From positions 62,001 through 126,000 of the forward strand of contig JAFYYR010000026.1 in assembly GCA_017557435.1 (NCBI GenBank): 64,000 nucleotides of DNA, given 5' to 3'. Positions 34,876-43,065 of the stretch are shown in pieces; the stretch's first letter is position 1; every line of letters begins with the position of its first letter. This DNA comes from Pseudobutyrivibrio sp. GTDB lineage: Bacteria > Bacillota > Clostridia > Lachnospirales > Lachnospiraceae. The notes under the pieces were generated by a model. The model was not told the origin of the DNA. It saw only the letters and a list, made by a program, of their open reading frames with translations, and ran no database searches. The translations under genes were made by a program, and so were the position numbers.

Positions 34876-35412
34876 ATGAAAAAAAATACTGCATATTTAA
34901 TTATTTTAACACTGGGCGTAATTATGACCATTGGTTGCTCACATATAAAAGAAAAAAAGCATGCGCAAAAGGCGGATTTGAAAATGGATAAGGTAATATA
35001 TTCATATAGTTATGGAGATAGATATGGTTTTGAAATCACTGAAATCACCTCTGATTTGTGTATGAAGAGATATATAATTACACCGGATGAAGACAGTGAA
35101 TTCAATCTGCAGGACGGTAATTTGCCTTCAGAGGAAGAGTATCGTTGTGAAGAGTATCAGATTACTGAAGGTGATTGGAATAGTATAGTGGATGTGATAA
35201 GCGAAAATGACATTATGACTATTCCTGAAGATATCAGTAATTTGGGGGATGTATATGACGGTGGTTATTCTTATATTGAAGTAGAGAACAATGATGGTTC
35301 ATATAAAGTTGGTGGATATGACGCTAGTGGCGGCAAGGAAGATTTAAATGAGCGTTACTACAATATGGAAATGGTTATTTCAAAAGTGATTCGATTAACA
35401 ACAAAAAAATAG
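34876..35412 (+). CDS. Small lipoprotein of unknown function
   Basis: From the ATG at 34876 this is a 178-residue lipoprotein: short Lys-rich N-terminus, hydrophobic stretch and lipobox MTIGC. The frame is open upstream to an ATG at 34825, but only the later start gives a signal peptide. The mature part is acidic, with no domain I recognise (YEITEITSDLCMKRYIITPD; VYDGGYSYIEVENNDGS; GGYDASGGKEDLNERY). Such proteins are often secreted accessory factors or sensors. It ends at a bidirectional hairpin shared with mgsA. Confidence 0.7.
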   Translation: MKKNTAYLIILTLGVIMTIGCSHIKEKKHAQKADLKMDKVIYSYSYGDRYGFEITEITSDLCMKRYIITPDEDSEFNLQDGNLPSEEEYRCEEYQITEGDWNSIVDVISENDIMTIPEDISNLGDVYDGGYSYIEVENNDGSYKVGGYDASGGKEDLNERYYNMEMVISKVIRLTTKK

Positions 35413-35436
35413 GAGAAATATTTGTGATATAACAAT

Positions 35437-35505
35437 AAAGGCACCAATCTTAAGAGGTAATCTAAAATATATATATTTGGAAACCTCATAAGATGGTGCT
35501 TTTGT
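35437..35505. terminator. Bidirectional long-stem terminator
   Basis: Arms 35437-35458 and 35483-35503 pair over about 20 bp (AAAGGCACCA with TGGTGCTTT, plus CTTA/TAAG and GAGGT/ACCTC), leaving a loop of about 24 nt. A/T flanks on both sides let it serve the plus-strand lipoprotein gene and the minus-strand mgsA. Confidence 0.85.
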
Positions 35506-35506
35506 T

Positions 35507-35974
35507 TTATAGAGTATTTGCTCTCTGTTCAATATTCTTCTGGAAGTTGATGACATCGTGGTCATAACTTTTATTCATGAAATCAGATTTGATTATGAAA
35601 TCGGCAGATGCTTTGTTTACAGCAATTGGAATATCATATACCTGAGCAATTCTGATAAGTGCCTTCACGTCTGGATCATGAGGCTGAGCTGTAAGTGGAT
35701 CAGAAAAGAATATAATCAAATCAATTCTGCCTTCCACGATTTTGGCGCCAATCTGCTGGTCACCACCTAGTGGACCTGAATTGTACCCCTTAACTGTAAG
35801 ACCGGTTTTGTCCGAAATCATGCGGGCAGTGGTACCAGTTCCACAAAGATTATGATTCTTCAAAATCTCCTTATTATCCTCACACCATTGAATTAAAACT
35901 GGCTTTTTGCCATCGTGGGCAATGAGTGCGATATTCTTTTGTTCCCCAATAGTTAGTGTTACTTTTTCTTCCAT
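35507..35974 (-). CDS. mgsA: Methylglyoxal synthase
   Basis: A 155-residue methylglyoxal synthase, which turns dihydroxyacetone phosphate into methylglyoxal and phosphate. It begins IALIAHDGKKPVLIQWCEDN and has the phosphate site GTGTTARMI, the catalytic loop SGPLGGDQQIGA with the essential Asp, and FFSDPLTAQPHDPDV. These are diagnostic. GGAGA lies ahead of the start. It forms the last gene of a probable minus-strand run of metabolic and phosphatase genes. Confidence 0.97.
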   Translation of the reverse strand: MEEKVTLTIGEQKNIALIAHDGKKPVLIQWCEDNKEILKNHNLCGTGTTARMISDKTGLTVKGYNSGPLGGDQQIGAKIVEGRIDLIIFFSDPLTAQPHDPDVKALIRIAQVYDIPIAVNKASADFIIKSDFMNKSYDHDVINFQKNIEQRANTL

Positions 35975-36024
35975 AGTGTGTCTCCTTCATTAAGTAATAT
36001 TATATAGTATTTAACCCCAAATTA

Positions 36025-36807
36025 TTAGTGTCGCTGGTCTTCGTTTTCGAAGCGTTCACAGAATCTAGCTGAGAATGATGGCTCCTCACCGCCTACAGCT
36101 AAGTGACTTACATCTCCTGCCTTAAGTGTTCTAAATACTGCTATACCCTTTTGTCTCTCTTCAGTTACTACCTCAGTTACAGAAGTAGGGGCGAGAGCTG
36201 TAAACTGCATTGGAACAAATGGTGCCACATTCCAAAGACGAGAGAGTAAAACACATGTAAGTCCATAGTGGCAGAAGAAAGCGATAGTCTTTTCGTTGTT
36301 CTTTTCTACTTTGTAAGTAAGACCATCTCTGACGTAACCATTTCTTGCAAGTAATGCATCAAATTCCCTTATTACATTATCATAAATTGGAAGAACATCG
36401 CTGCCTTCAAGAAGAGGAGAATTTCTCCAAGCGTCCTTATCAAATAACTCTGGGTGATCATTGAAAAATGATGGTAGGATATCCCACATTATTCTGGTCT
36501 TGTACTTGCCAGCGTCCTCATCATAGATAAGTGCTGTCTCATAAGCTTTTTTAACTGTATCAGATACATTTGGGTCAACCTGACCTGGAAATTCTCTAAG
36601 CCAATCAAGTGTAGTGTCAGTCATGCCAAGGGCATCAAGTGAATACTGGGCAGTGTCTCTAGCTCGACCTAGAGGAGAAACATAAGCTTCATCAATGTGG
36701 TAGTTCTTGATGTACTGGGAGAGAAGCTTTGCTTCAATGTGGCCCTTCTCAGTAAGTGTGTCGTTTTCGTAGTCAGGGTCACCGTGTCTGATAAATAATA
36801 ATCTCAT
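36025..36807 (-). CDS. Histidine phosphatase family protein
   Basis: A 260-residue phosphoglycerate-mutase-like phosphatase. The catalytic loop LLFIRHGDPDYENDTLTEKG carries the phospho-His, EAYVSPLGRARDTA supplies the second Arg, and the second active His lies in AFFCHYGLTCVLLSRL. Mutase versus phosphatase cannot be separated; the divergence from GpmA favours phosphatase. It lies 44 nt downstream of the PHP-domain gene and 50 nt upstream of mgsA. Confidence 0.9.
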   Translation of the reverse strand: MRLLFIRHGDPDYENDTLTEKGHIEAKLLSQYIKNYHIDEAYVSPLGRARDTAQYSLDALGMTDTTLDWLREFPGQVDPNVSDTVKKAYETALIYDEDAGKYKTRIMWDILPSFFNDHPELFDKDAWRNSPLLEGSDVLPIYDNVIREFDALLARNGYVRDGLTYKVEKNNEKTIAFFCHYGLTCVLLSRLWNVAPFVPMQFTALAPTSVTEVVTEERQKGIAVFRTLKAGDVSHLAVGGEEPSFSARFCERFENEDQRH

Positions 36808-36851
36808 AAATAAATCTCTAATCTTTCTAATATTTCTTATTTCGATGATAG

Positions 36852-37625
36852 CTATTTGATGGATCTAAGCTTACAAATGTTATCACCGATTTTAATATGG
36901 TGTGTGTTAAGGAATTCCATGAATTCAGGAAGGCTATCAGGCTGAATTACATTATGTGGTGCGTGGGCATCACATCCTAGTATAAATTCCGCACCCATTT
37001 CAGATGCCATGCTAAAGAATGGATCACAAGGATAATTTCTATTGTCCTGGAATCCTAGCATATTTACTTCCAGTGGAATATGCAAATTGATTGATGCTTC
37101 AACAAGGCGTGACATGTGCTTTTTAAACACATCCTCATCACCATAGAAGTTAATTAAATCAGGGTGAGCAAGGTAAGAAAATAATCCAGTCTCCATGCCC
37201 TCGATTGTGTAATCAACATAATCTATAAGGTTCTTCTCATCATAAGTAAGTGCACCAGAGTAGAATCCCTCAATCTCATCAGGGATGAAATGCTGTCCCT
37301 GGATAATATAGTCTACTGGATAATTTCTAAGCTCTGAAATTAGCTTGTCAAAATATTTGCGAGTATATTCTACCTCAAAGCCAATAAGAATTTGAATATC
37401 ATCTTTGTACTCTGCTCTTAAATCTAAAAGAGTGGTAACGTAGTTCTCCAGCTCATCCATGGTCATTCGTATATTGGAAGTGTAATCACTAGGATAAGGC
37501 TGTGGTGTGTGGTCTGAAAAACCAAGTATTTTAAAGCCGTTTTTAATTGCAGTCTCAATATAGCTGCGCTCGTCACCAACTGCATGCATGCAACGAGGGG
37601 TATGTGTGTGATAATTTGCTAACAT
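36852..37625 (-). CDS. PHP-domain histidinol-phosphatase (HisJ/HisK type)
   Basis: A 257-residue PHP-superfamily phosphoesterase. Metal-binding motifs are YHTHTPRCMHAVGDERSYIE, GFSDHTPQPY, GFEVEY, QGQHFIPDE and LAHPDLINFYG, ending with GCDAHAPHN. This pattern matches the histidinol phosphate phosphatase HisJ family, the step before histidinol dehydrogenase. No other his gene is near, and some family members act on other phosphates. AGGAGA precedes the ATG. Confidence 0.88.
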   Translation of the reverse strand: MLANYHTHTPRCMHAVGDERSYIETAIKNGFKILGFSDHTPQPYPSDYTSNIRMTMDELENYVTTLLDLRAEYKDDIQILIGFEVEYTRKYFDKLISELRNYPVDYIIQGQHFIPDEIEGFYSGALTYDEKNLIDYVDYTIEGMETGLFSYLAHPDLINFYGDEDVFKKHMSRLVEASINLHIPLEVNMLGFQDNRNYPCDPFFSMASEMGAEFILGCDAHAPHNVIQPDSLPEFMEFLNTHHIKIGDNICKLRSIK

Positions 37626-37704
37626 GGTATGTCTCCTAAAGTCCGATTATTGAGTCAATATAATAATGATACTACTTCAGGGAGTAAACTTAGTCCCGTA
37701 ACAA

Positions 37705-38310
37705 CTATTTTTCAAGAAGTGGCTCAAGTCCTGCCAAGGCTATGTCGTGATTATGGTCAACTACCTGTACTGCGTGAAGGCCACATTCTCTGGCTGCCTC
37801 ACAGTTTTCTAACTTGTCATCCAAGAAAACGCATTCTTCTGGGATAAGATTGTACTTCTTAACAATCTCCTGATATATAGCGTGATCAGGCTTAATGAGC
37901 TTAACCTTGTAGGAGAAGACTCCGCCGTCCATAAGTGGAAGGAAATCAAGCTGCTTTTCGGCACAATCCCTTACATGCTGAGACCAGTTGGAAAGATAAA
38001 GAAGCTGATAGCCTCTTGCCTTTAATTCCTTAAGCCAGTCCTTTGTAAAGTCAAACTGCCATAAAGCCTCGCCTACATGCTCCCAGAAATATTCGATTTG
38101 TGGTCTAAGTTCTGGAGCATCCTTGGAGAAGAGATCAATAAGCTCCTCGTCAGATAAAACACCTCGGTCAACTTCGGCCCAGTTCTTAAAGATATGTGCC
38201 TTAAGTTTTTTGGCCAGCTCCTCATCGCCGTCAAATAGCTGGGTTAAAAAATCAAGCCAGTTGTAGCCGATTAGTACGCCACCAATGTCAAAAATGATAG
38301 TCTTAATCAT
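37705..38310 (-). CDS. HAD hydrolase, subfamily IA
   Basis: A 201-residue HAD phosphatase. Motif I is IIFDIGGVLIGYNW with the nucleophile Asp, the cap resembles the YihX type, and LYLSNWSQH is motif II. EECVFLDDKLENCEAA is motif IV. The frame is open 21 codons further upstream, but AAAGGA lies before the ATG at 38310, which gives the normal HAD N-terminus. It heads a minus-strand run HAD, PHP phosphatase, histidine phosphatase and mgsA. Confidence 0.9.
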   Translation of the reverse strand: MIKTIIFDIGGVLIGYNWLDFLTQLFDGDEELAKKLKAHIFKNWAEVDRGVLSDEELIDLFSKDAPELRPQIEYFWEHVGEALWQFDFTKDWLKELKARGYQLLYLSNWSQHVRDCAEKQLDFLPLMDGGVFSYKVKLIKPDHAIYQEIVKKYNLIPEECVFLDDKLENCEAARECGLHAVQVVDHNHDIALAGLEPLLEK

Positions 38311-38443
38311 AGCATTCCTTTCAAAACCTATATTCAATAAGCCTAGTATAAATATAACTTCTATTTTATACAATCATAAGAATTAATAAAAAACTAGCAG
38401 CCAATGGGGGAAGACTCATGCATTATCATAATGCTCAAAAAGA

Positions 38444-38498
38444 ATTGTCAACTATATAAAATGTTATGGTTGACAATACAGGGGCCTTCTATTAATAT
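38444..38498 (+). promoter_or_regulatory. BirA-type biotin operator overlapping the bioY promoter
   Basis: ATTGTCAAC (38444-38452), 16-nt spacer, GTTGACAAT (38469-38477): perfect 9-bp inverted arms in the arrangement of Firmicute BirA sites. The right arm contains the -35 TTGACA (38470-38475); the -10 TAATAT is at 38493-38498 with a 17-nt gap. Bound BirA-biotinyl-AMP would cover the -35. Confidence 0.85.
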
Positions 38499-38533
38499 TT
38501 ACTTGTTGTAAAAAACAATTTAGGAGACTTACT

Positions 38534-39094
38534 ATGGATAACACAAATATTTCAACTAACTCAAAAAGCCTAATCTCTACTAAGAGACTTGTACTTTGTG
38601 GATTGTTCGCAGCTATTTTATGTGTTTCAGCATACCTTAGCATTCCAACTCCACTGCCTATGGCACCAAAGATTACATTGATGAATTTTATGATTTTCCT
38701 CATTGCACTTCTTTTCCCAGTGACTGAATCATTTTTAATTGGACTTGTATGGTTTTTACTTGGAATTGTTGGCTTGCCAGTATTCATCGGCGGTAGCAGC
38801 GGAATAGGATATTTGATTGCACCTTATGGCGCATATACTTGGGCATTTCCTATTGTTCTTGTGGTACTTCCTCTAATCAGAGGTAAAAAGTACAACAGAA
38901 TCTGGTATACCATCTGTGGCGTGATTGGGGTTTTGATTATCGATTTGATTGGTATGTTTTGGCTTAAGACAAGCTTGGGATATGATTTAAAGACAGCATT
39001 CCTTACAGGATTTATTCCATTTATTCCACTTGATTTGGTTAAGGCAGTTGTTGTGGCCCAGATCATTCCAGCATTTAAAAGAATTGTTGAATAG
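38534..39094 (+). CDS. bioY: BioY biotin transporter substrate component
   Basis: A 186-residue membrane protein of the BioY family, the biotin-binding S-component of ECF importers. Typical segments are LCGLFAAILCVSAYLSIPTP, the GLPVFIGGSSGIGYLIAPYG loop and PFIPLDLVKAVVVAQ at the C-terminus. It needs the shared EcfAA'T module, not in this window. It stands alone behind a BirA-type operator, so it is probably switched off by biotin. AGGAG precedes the start and a terminator follows. Confidence 0.95.
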   Translation: MDNTNISTNSKSLISTKRLVLCGLFAAILCVSAYLSIPTPLPMAPKITLMNFMIFLIALLFPVTESFLIGLVWFLLGIVGLPVFIGGSSGIGYLIAPYGAYTWAFPIVLVVLPLIRGKKYNRIWYTICGVIGVLIIDLIGMFWLKTSLGYDLKTAFLTGFIPFIPLDLVKAVVVAQIIPAFKRIVE

Positions 39095-39108
39095 TGTATA
39101 GAATATTT

Positions 39109-39140
39109 AGCCTGAACTCACTAGATGGGTTCAGGCTTTT
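39109..39140 (+). terminator. Rho-independent terminator after bioY
   Basis: AGCCTGAACTCA (39109-39120), loop CTAGA, TGGGTTCAGGCT (39126-39137, one G-U pair), then TTT. Confidence 0.9.
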
Positions 39141-39189
39141 ACTTTATGGATAATTATTATTAATAAGGCCACTATTTAAGGGGGAGAGC

Positions 39190-39217
39190 ATGACAAATCT
39201 TAATAAACGAGTATAAT
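39190..39217 (+). promoter_or_regulatory. Promoter upstream of the membrane protein gene
   Basis: -35 ATGACA (39190-39195), 16-nt gap, -10 TATAAT (39212-39217), 22 nt ahead of the start and with GGAGG (39226-39230) in between. Confidence 0.6.
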
Positions 39218-39238
39218 AGGACAACGGAGGTTATTATT

Positions 39239-40087
39239 ATGAATATGTCATTTCAAGATTATTTGGCCCACTATTTAAATCCAAGTGATGTGATAATTTT
39301 TTCATTAATAGCAGTTGGATTACTAGTGGCTGTTTATATTATTTTTTATTTATATTCAAAAGGAAAATTCAAAAATCCCCAGAGGGTAAATGAGGAGTTT
39401 TTCTTCCTATCAGAGCGATTCTATGAGCTTATTTTTTCAGGCGGAAGCATAATCGGTTTCATGGCTGTATATTTCTATTTGGATTTCTTTGATCACTCAG
39501 GTCCATTTTTTGTATTCTGGGATAAATACAGTGATTACCTGTTACTTTTATTTATGGTAATCTCTATTGTTTTGAATTCATTTTTAGACCATGTGTTAAT
39601 CAGACTTAAGAGAATTCACAGGGAAGAGATGGCTTCCATTCGACTAATCGGAATGCTTTATATGATTTTGATTTTCGGATATATCAAGTTTATCTATGAG
39701 GATAACAACTATGATATGTTTATCGCATATTTTTTGACACTGATGATAGGCCGATTTGTTTATTTTGACGCCAGCTTCAAGGATTTCCTTAGCTGTATTA
39801 AGCTTGCAGCAGCCAATATCCCTATTATGATTATGGGACTTACATACCTTGGTATAATGTGTTTATATGGCTACAATACCGGATATTTACTTAAGCACAA
39901 TGGTGTCATCACCAACATTTTCTTCGTTCATGTGTATATTATTGTAGTGATTTTTTTACTACACTTCATTCCAGAAATCCTTCTTAGAAATAAGAAGAAA
40001 AAGGGAAATGGCAAAAGGCCACATAAAGATATGCACCTGGATGAGGCTTTTGATGAGGATATTGACTTAGAAATGATGGATTTATAA
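39239..40087 (+). CDS. Polytopic membrane protein of unknown function
   Basis: A 282-residue integral membrane protein with about seven hydrophobic segments, such as VIIFSLIAVGLLVAVYIIFY, FYLDFFDHSGPFFVFWDKYS and VHVYIIVVIFLLHFIPEILL. The charged C-terminal tail (GNGKRPHKDMHLDEAFDEDI, residues 255-275) is predicted cytoplasmic. I recognise no family. It has its own promoter and ribosome site and precedes the metal importer genes by about 50 nt. Whether it belongs to that system is uncertain. Confidence 0.75.
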   Translation: MNMSFQDYLAHYLNPSDVIIFSLIAVGLLVAVYIIFYLYSKGKFKNPQRVNEEFFFLSERFYELIFSGGSIIGFMAVYFYLDFFDHSGPFFVFWDKYSDYLLLLFMVISIVLNSFLDHVLIRLKRIHREEMASIRLIGMLYMILIFGYIKFIYEDNNYDMFIAYFLTLMIGRFVYFDASFKDFLSCIKLAAANIPIMIMGLTYLGIMCLYGYNTGYLLKHNGVITNIFFVHVYIIVVIFLLHFIPEILLRNKKKKGNGKRPHKDMHLDEAFDEDIDLEMMDL

Positions 40088-40134
40088 AAGGATATATGTT
40101 ATAAATTTAAATCAGAAATGACAGAGAGGTTGAT

Positions 40135-40443
40135 ATGAAAGGAAAGACATTGAGAAATCGCATAATTTCCCTAGTAGCACTCCTTGCTACTGTTTTTGTT
40201 GTGCTTATTTCCAATATGCTTATTTCAGAAAATGTCAATCACCACTGTCACGGAGAGGCTAACTGTCCAATTTGCTCATTGATTGTTCAGTGTGAGAAGA
40301 ACATCAACACAGTTGGCTCAGGTTTGATTATGGTAGCTGTGGCAGCTATGGTTTATTTCGTGGCTGCTGTTACAGTTTCTAATTATAAATATCAGTCTGT
40401 TCAGACTACACTTGTTTCCCAAAAGGTAAGACTAGATTCTTAA
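40135..40443 (+). CDS. Small membrane protein with exposed His/Cys cluster
   Basis: A 102-residue protein with two predicted membrane helices (about 11-29 and 61-80). Between them lies a short loop with HHCHGEANCPIC: His36, His37, Cys38, His39, Cys44, Cys47 and Cys53. By the positive-inside rule, with Lys/Arg at the N-terminus, the loop faces outside. It resembles a metal-binding ectodomain. It lies 68 nt ahead of a ZnuA-type binding protein, so an accessory role in zinc or manganese capture is a reasonable inference. No known family is assigned. AGAGG precedes the start. Confidence 0.75.
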   Translation: MKGKTLRNRIISLVALLATVFVVLISNMLISENVNHHCHGEANCPICSLIVQCEKNINTVGSGLIMVAVAAMVYFVAAVTVSNYKYQSVQTTLVSQKVRLDS

Positions 40444-40455
40444 ATCCCATGCAAT

Positions 40456-40476
40456 AGCCTTAGTAGGCTTTATTTT
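40456..40476 (+). terminator. Weak stem-loop between the small membrane protein and metal-binding protein genes
   Basis: AGCCT (40456-40460), TAGT loop, AGGCT (40465-40469), then TTATTTT. A short stem; probably a partial terminator. Confidence 0.4.
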
Positions 40477-40511
40477 GGTACAAATTTTTGCATGCATGAA
40501 AGGATTTAAAG

Positions 40512-41537
40512 ATGAAGAAGAAAAATTTAATATTGGCAGTACTTTGCATTTGCTTAATGCTTGTAGGTTGTGGTTCTAAGGGTGAAGTGGCACCAGCTGA
40601 GGCAGGCGAGGCAAATGGTGAGGCTCAGGTTTTAGATGAGGGTAAGACTATCTCTGTTGTAACTACTATTTTCCCTGAGTACGACTGGGTTCGTCAGGTT
40701 GTTGGTTCAAATGACAACGTGGAGATTACTATGCTTTTAGACAATGGAGTAGACCTTCACAGCTATCAGCCAACAGCAGAGGATATTATGAAGATTGCCT
40801 CATGTGATTTATTCATTTATGTAGGTGGCGAGTCTGATGAGTGGGTTGAGGATGCACTTGCAGAGTCAACTAACCCTGATATGAAGGTTATCAATCTTTT
40901 AGAGACTCTCGGTGATAAGGTTCAGGAAGAAGAAGTTGTAGAGGGCATGGAAGCTGAGGAAGAGGAAGAAGAAGGCGAAGAAGGTGAAGAGGAAGAGGTT
41001 GAATATGATGAGCATGTTTGGCTTTCTCTTAAAAATGCAGAGATTCTTGTAGATGAAATCGCAAATCAGCTTGCAGCAATCGATGCAGACAGCGCAGATA
41101 CATACAAGACAAATGCAGGCAATTATGTAAGTGAACTTACTGCTTTAGATGAAAAGTATGCAACAGCAGTTAGCGAAGGAAACACAGATACAATTCTTTT
41201 TGGTGACAGATTCCCATTTAGATATCTTGTAGATGACTATGGATTAAACTACTATGCAGCATTCGTAGGCTGCTCAGCTGAGACAGAGGCAAGCTTTGAG
41301 ACAATCAATTTCCTTTCAGAAAAGGTAGATGAAATTGGCTTAAACACAGTACTTACTATTGAAAATTCAGATCAGAAGATTGCCGAGACAATCATTTCAA
41401 ATACAAAAAATAAGGATGCTCAGATTTTAGCAATGGATTCAATGCAGACTACAACAAGCGAAGATGTTGCAAATGGTGTGACATATCTTAGCGTAATGGA
41501 AGATAACTTAAAGGTTCTTACAGAAGCTTTGAAGTAA
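40512..41537 (+). CDS. ZnuA/TroA-type metal-binding lipoprotein
   Basis: A 341-residue cluster A-I (ZinT/TroA type) binding lipoprotein with lipobox MLVGC. Metal ligands include the His in GVDLHSYQPT and the His in YDEHVWLSLKNA. Between them, where zinc binders often carry a His-rich loop, there is an extreme Glu-rich loop (about residues 137-162, such as EEEEEEGEEGEEEE). Zinc is the likelier metal, manganese possible. It operates with the ATPase and permease that follow. Confidence 0.9.
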   Translation: MKKKNLILAVLCICLMLVGCGSKGEVAPAEAGEANGEAQVLDEGKTISVVTTIFPEYDWVRQVVGSNDNVEITMLLDNGVDLHSYQPTAEDIMKIASCDLFIYVGGESDEWVEDALAESTNPDMKVINLLETLGDKVQEEEVVEGMEAEEEEEEGEEGEEEEVEYDEHVWLSLKNAEILVDEIANQLAAIDADSADTYKTNAGNYVSELTALDEKYATAVSEGNTDTILFGDRFPFRYLVDDYGLNYYAAFVGCSAETEASFETINFLSEKVDEIGLNTVLTIENSDQKIAETIISNTKNKDAQILAMDSMQTTTSEDVANGVTYLSVMEDNLKVLTEALK

Positions 41538-41549
41538 AAAGGAGATATT

Positions 41550-42230
41550 ATGGCTATTTTAACAGCTAAGGAACTGACAGTTGGTTATGATAAACAGCCA
41601 GTTCTTAAGAATATTAATTTTCAAATTAACTCGGGAGATTATTTTTGTATTGTAGGAGAAAATGGCTCTGGTAAAACCACCCTTATGAAAACTATACTTG
41701 GACTTTTACCTCCAATAGAAGGTTCTATTGAGGTGGGACAGGGGCTTATGAAAAATCAGATTGGATACTTACCTCAACAGTCTGATGTGCAGCGAGATTT
41801 TCCAGCTACTGTATATGAAATAGTGCTCTCAGGCTGTCAGAATAGCCTAAAAGGATTTTTTTACAGCAGGGCTCAAAAGAAACTGGCCCTTGAGAACATT
41901 GAAAAAATGGGGATTTCCCATTTGAAAAACAAGTGCTACAGGCAGCTATCTGGTGGGCAGCAGCAGAGAGTTCTACTAGCTAGAGCCCTCTGTGCCACCA
42001 CAAAGGTGCTGCTTTTAGATGAGCCAGTGGCAGGCTTAGACCCTAATGTGACAAAAGAAATGTATGATTTAATTGGTCAACTAAACTCTCAGGGACTCAC
42101 TGTCATAATGATTAGTCATGACATTGAAAATGTAAAAAAATATGCCACAGTGATTTTTGATGTAAACAAACTAGATGTTATTAAAACATCCAGTGAAAGT
42201 GACACAAGCAAGGAGGTGGGAGCATGCTAG
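41550..42230 (+). CDS. ZnuC-type metal ABC transporter ATPase
   Basis: A 226-residue ATPase. Walker A is GENGSGKTT, Q-loop GYLPQQSDVQRDFPATVYEI, signature LSGGQQQRVLLARALC, Walker B VLLLDEPVAGLDP. The FPATVYEIVLSG segment is typical of zinc/manganese importer ATPases. GGAG precedes the start. Its stop overlaps the permease start by 7 nt, so translation is probably coupled. Confidence 0.94.
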   Translation: MAILTAKELTVGYDKQPVLKNINFQINSGDYFCIVGENGSGKTTLMKTILGLLPPIEGSIEVGQGLMKNQIGYLPQQSDVQRDFPATVYEIVLSGCQNSLKGFFYSRAQKKLALENIEKMGISHLKNKCYRQLSGGQQQRVLLARALCATTKVLLLDEPVAGLDPNVTKEMYDLIGQLNSQGLTVIMISHDIENVKKYATVIFDVNKLDVIKTSSESDTSKEVGAC

Positions 42231-43057
42231 ACAAGCTATATTTGTACATGACTTTTCCTTATGTAAGATATGCATTAATTGTAGGCACATTAATCGCGCT
42301 GTGCTCCTCATTGCTTGGTGTAATCCTGGTGCTTAAGAGATTTTCATATATTGGTGATGGACTATCACATGTGGCCTTTGGCGCACTTGCCATAGCCACC
42401 GTACTGAATTCTACTAATAGGATGATTATAATTCTTCCGATTACTGTGCTTACAGCAATACTAATACTAAAGAGTGGCAACAATTCCAAGGTAAAGGGAG
42501 ATGCGGCCATAGCAATGATATCAGTAGGGGCATTAGCCTTTGGATATTTGCTTATGAACCTATTTCCTACATCTGGAAATGTATCAGGAGATGTTTGCTC
42601 CACACTGTTTGGCTCCACCTCACTTCTAACTCTTACAAGCTCAGAGGTGTGGGTAAGTGGAGTTCTATCCATCCTGGTTGTAGTTGCATTTATATTTTTA
42701 TACAACAGGATATTTGCAGTAACATTTGATGAGGATTTTTCACGTGCAGTTGGCACAAAGGTAGGCATCTACAATTTACTCATAGCAACAATAACAGCAG
42801 TAATAATCGTACTTGCAATGAACCTGGTTGGTTCTCTGCTCATATCGGCTTTAATTATTTTTCCGGCACTTTCGGCAATGAGCATACTTAAAAGCTTTAA
42901 AGCAGTAACAATTTTTTCTGCAATAATATCGGTAACATGTGCCCTCTTTGGATTTTTAATTTCCATTTTGGAAGGCACACCAGTAGGCTCTACAATAGTG
43001 GCGGTTGATGCTGTAATGTTTATGATCTGTTACTTAGTAGGTAAAATTAAGGGATAG
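42224..43057 (+). CDS. ZnuB-type metal ABC transporter permease
   Basis: A 277-residue ABC-3 family permease. It has ALCSSLLGVILVLKRFSYIG, GDGLSHVAFGALAIA, DEDFSRAVGTKVGIYNLLIA and VGSLLISALIIFPALSAMSI, all characteristic of ZnuB/MntB. About eight helices are visible. GGAGGTGGGAGC precedes the ATG within the ATPase gene. A small Cys-containing lipoprotein follows 8 nt after the stop. Confidence 0.94.
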   Translation: MLDKLYLYMTFPYVRYALIVGTLIALCSSLLGVILVLKRFSYIGDGLSHVAFGALAIATVLNSTNRMIIILPITVLTAILILKSGNNSKVKGDAAIAMISVGALAFGYLLMNLFPTSGNVSGDVCSTLFGSTSLLTLTSSEVWVSGVLSILVVVAFIFLYNRIFAVTFDEDFSRAVGTKVGIYNLLIATITAVIIVLAMNLVGSLLISALIIFPALSAMSILKSFKAVTIFSAIISVTCALFGFLISILEGTPVGSTIVAVDAVMFMICYLVGKIKG

Positions 43058-43065
43058 GAGTACTT

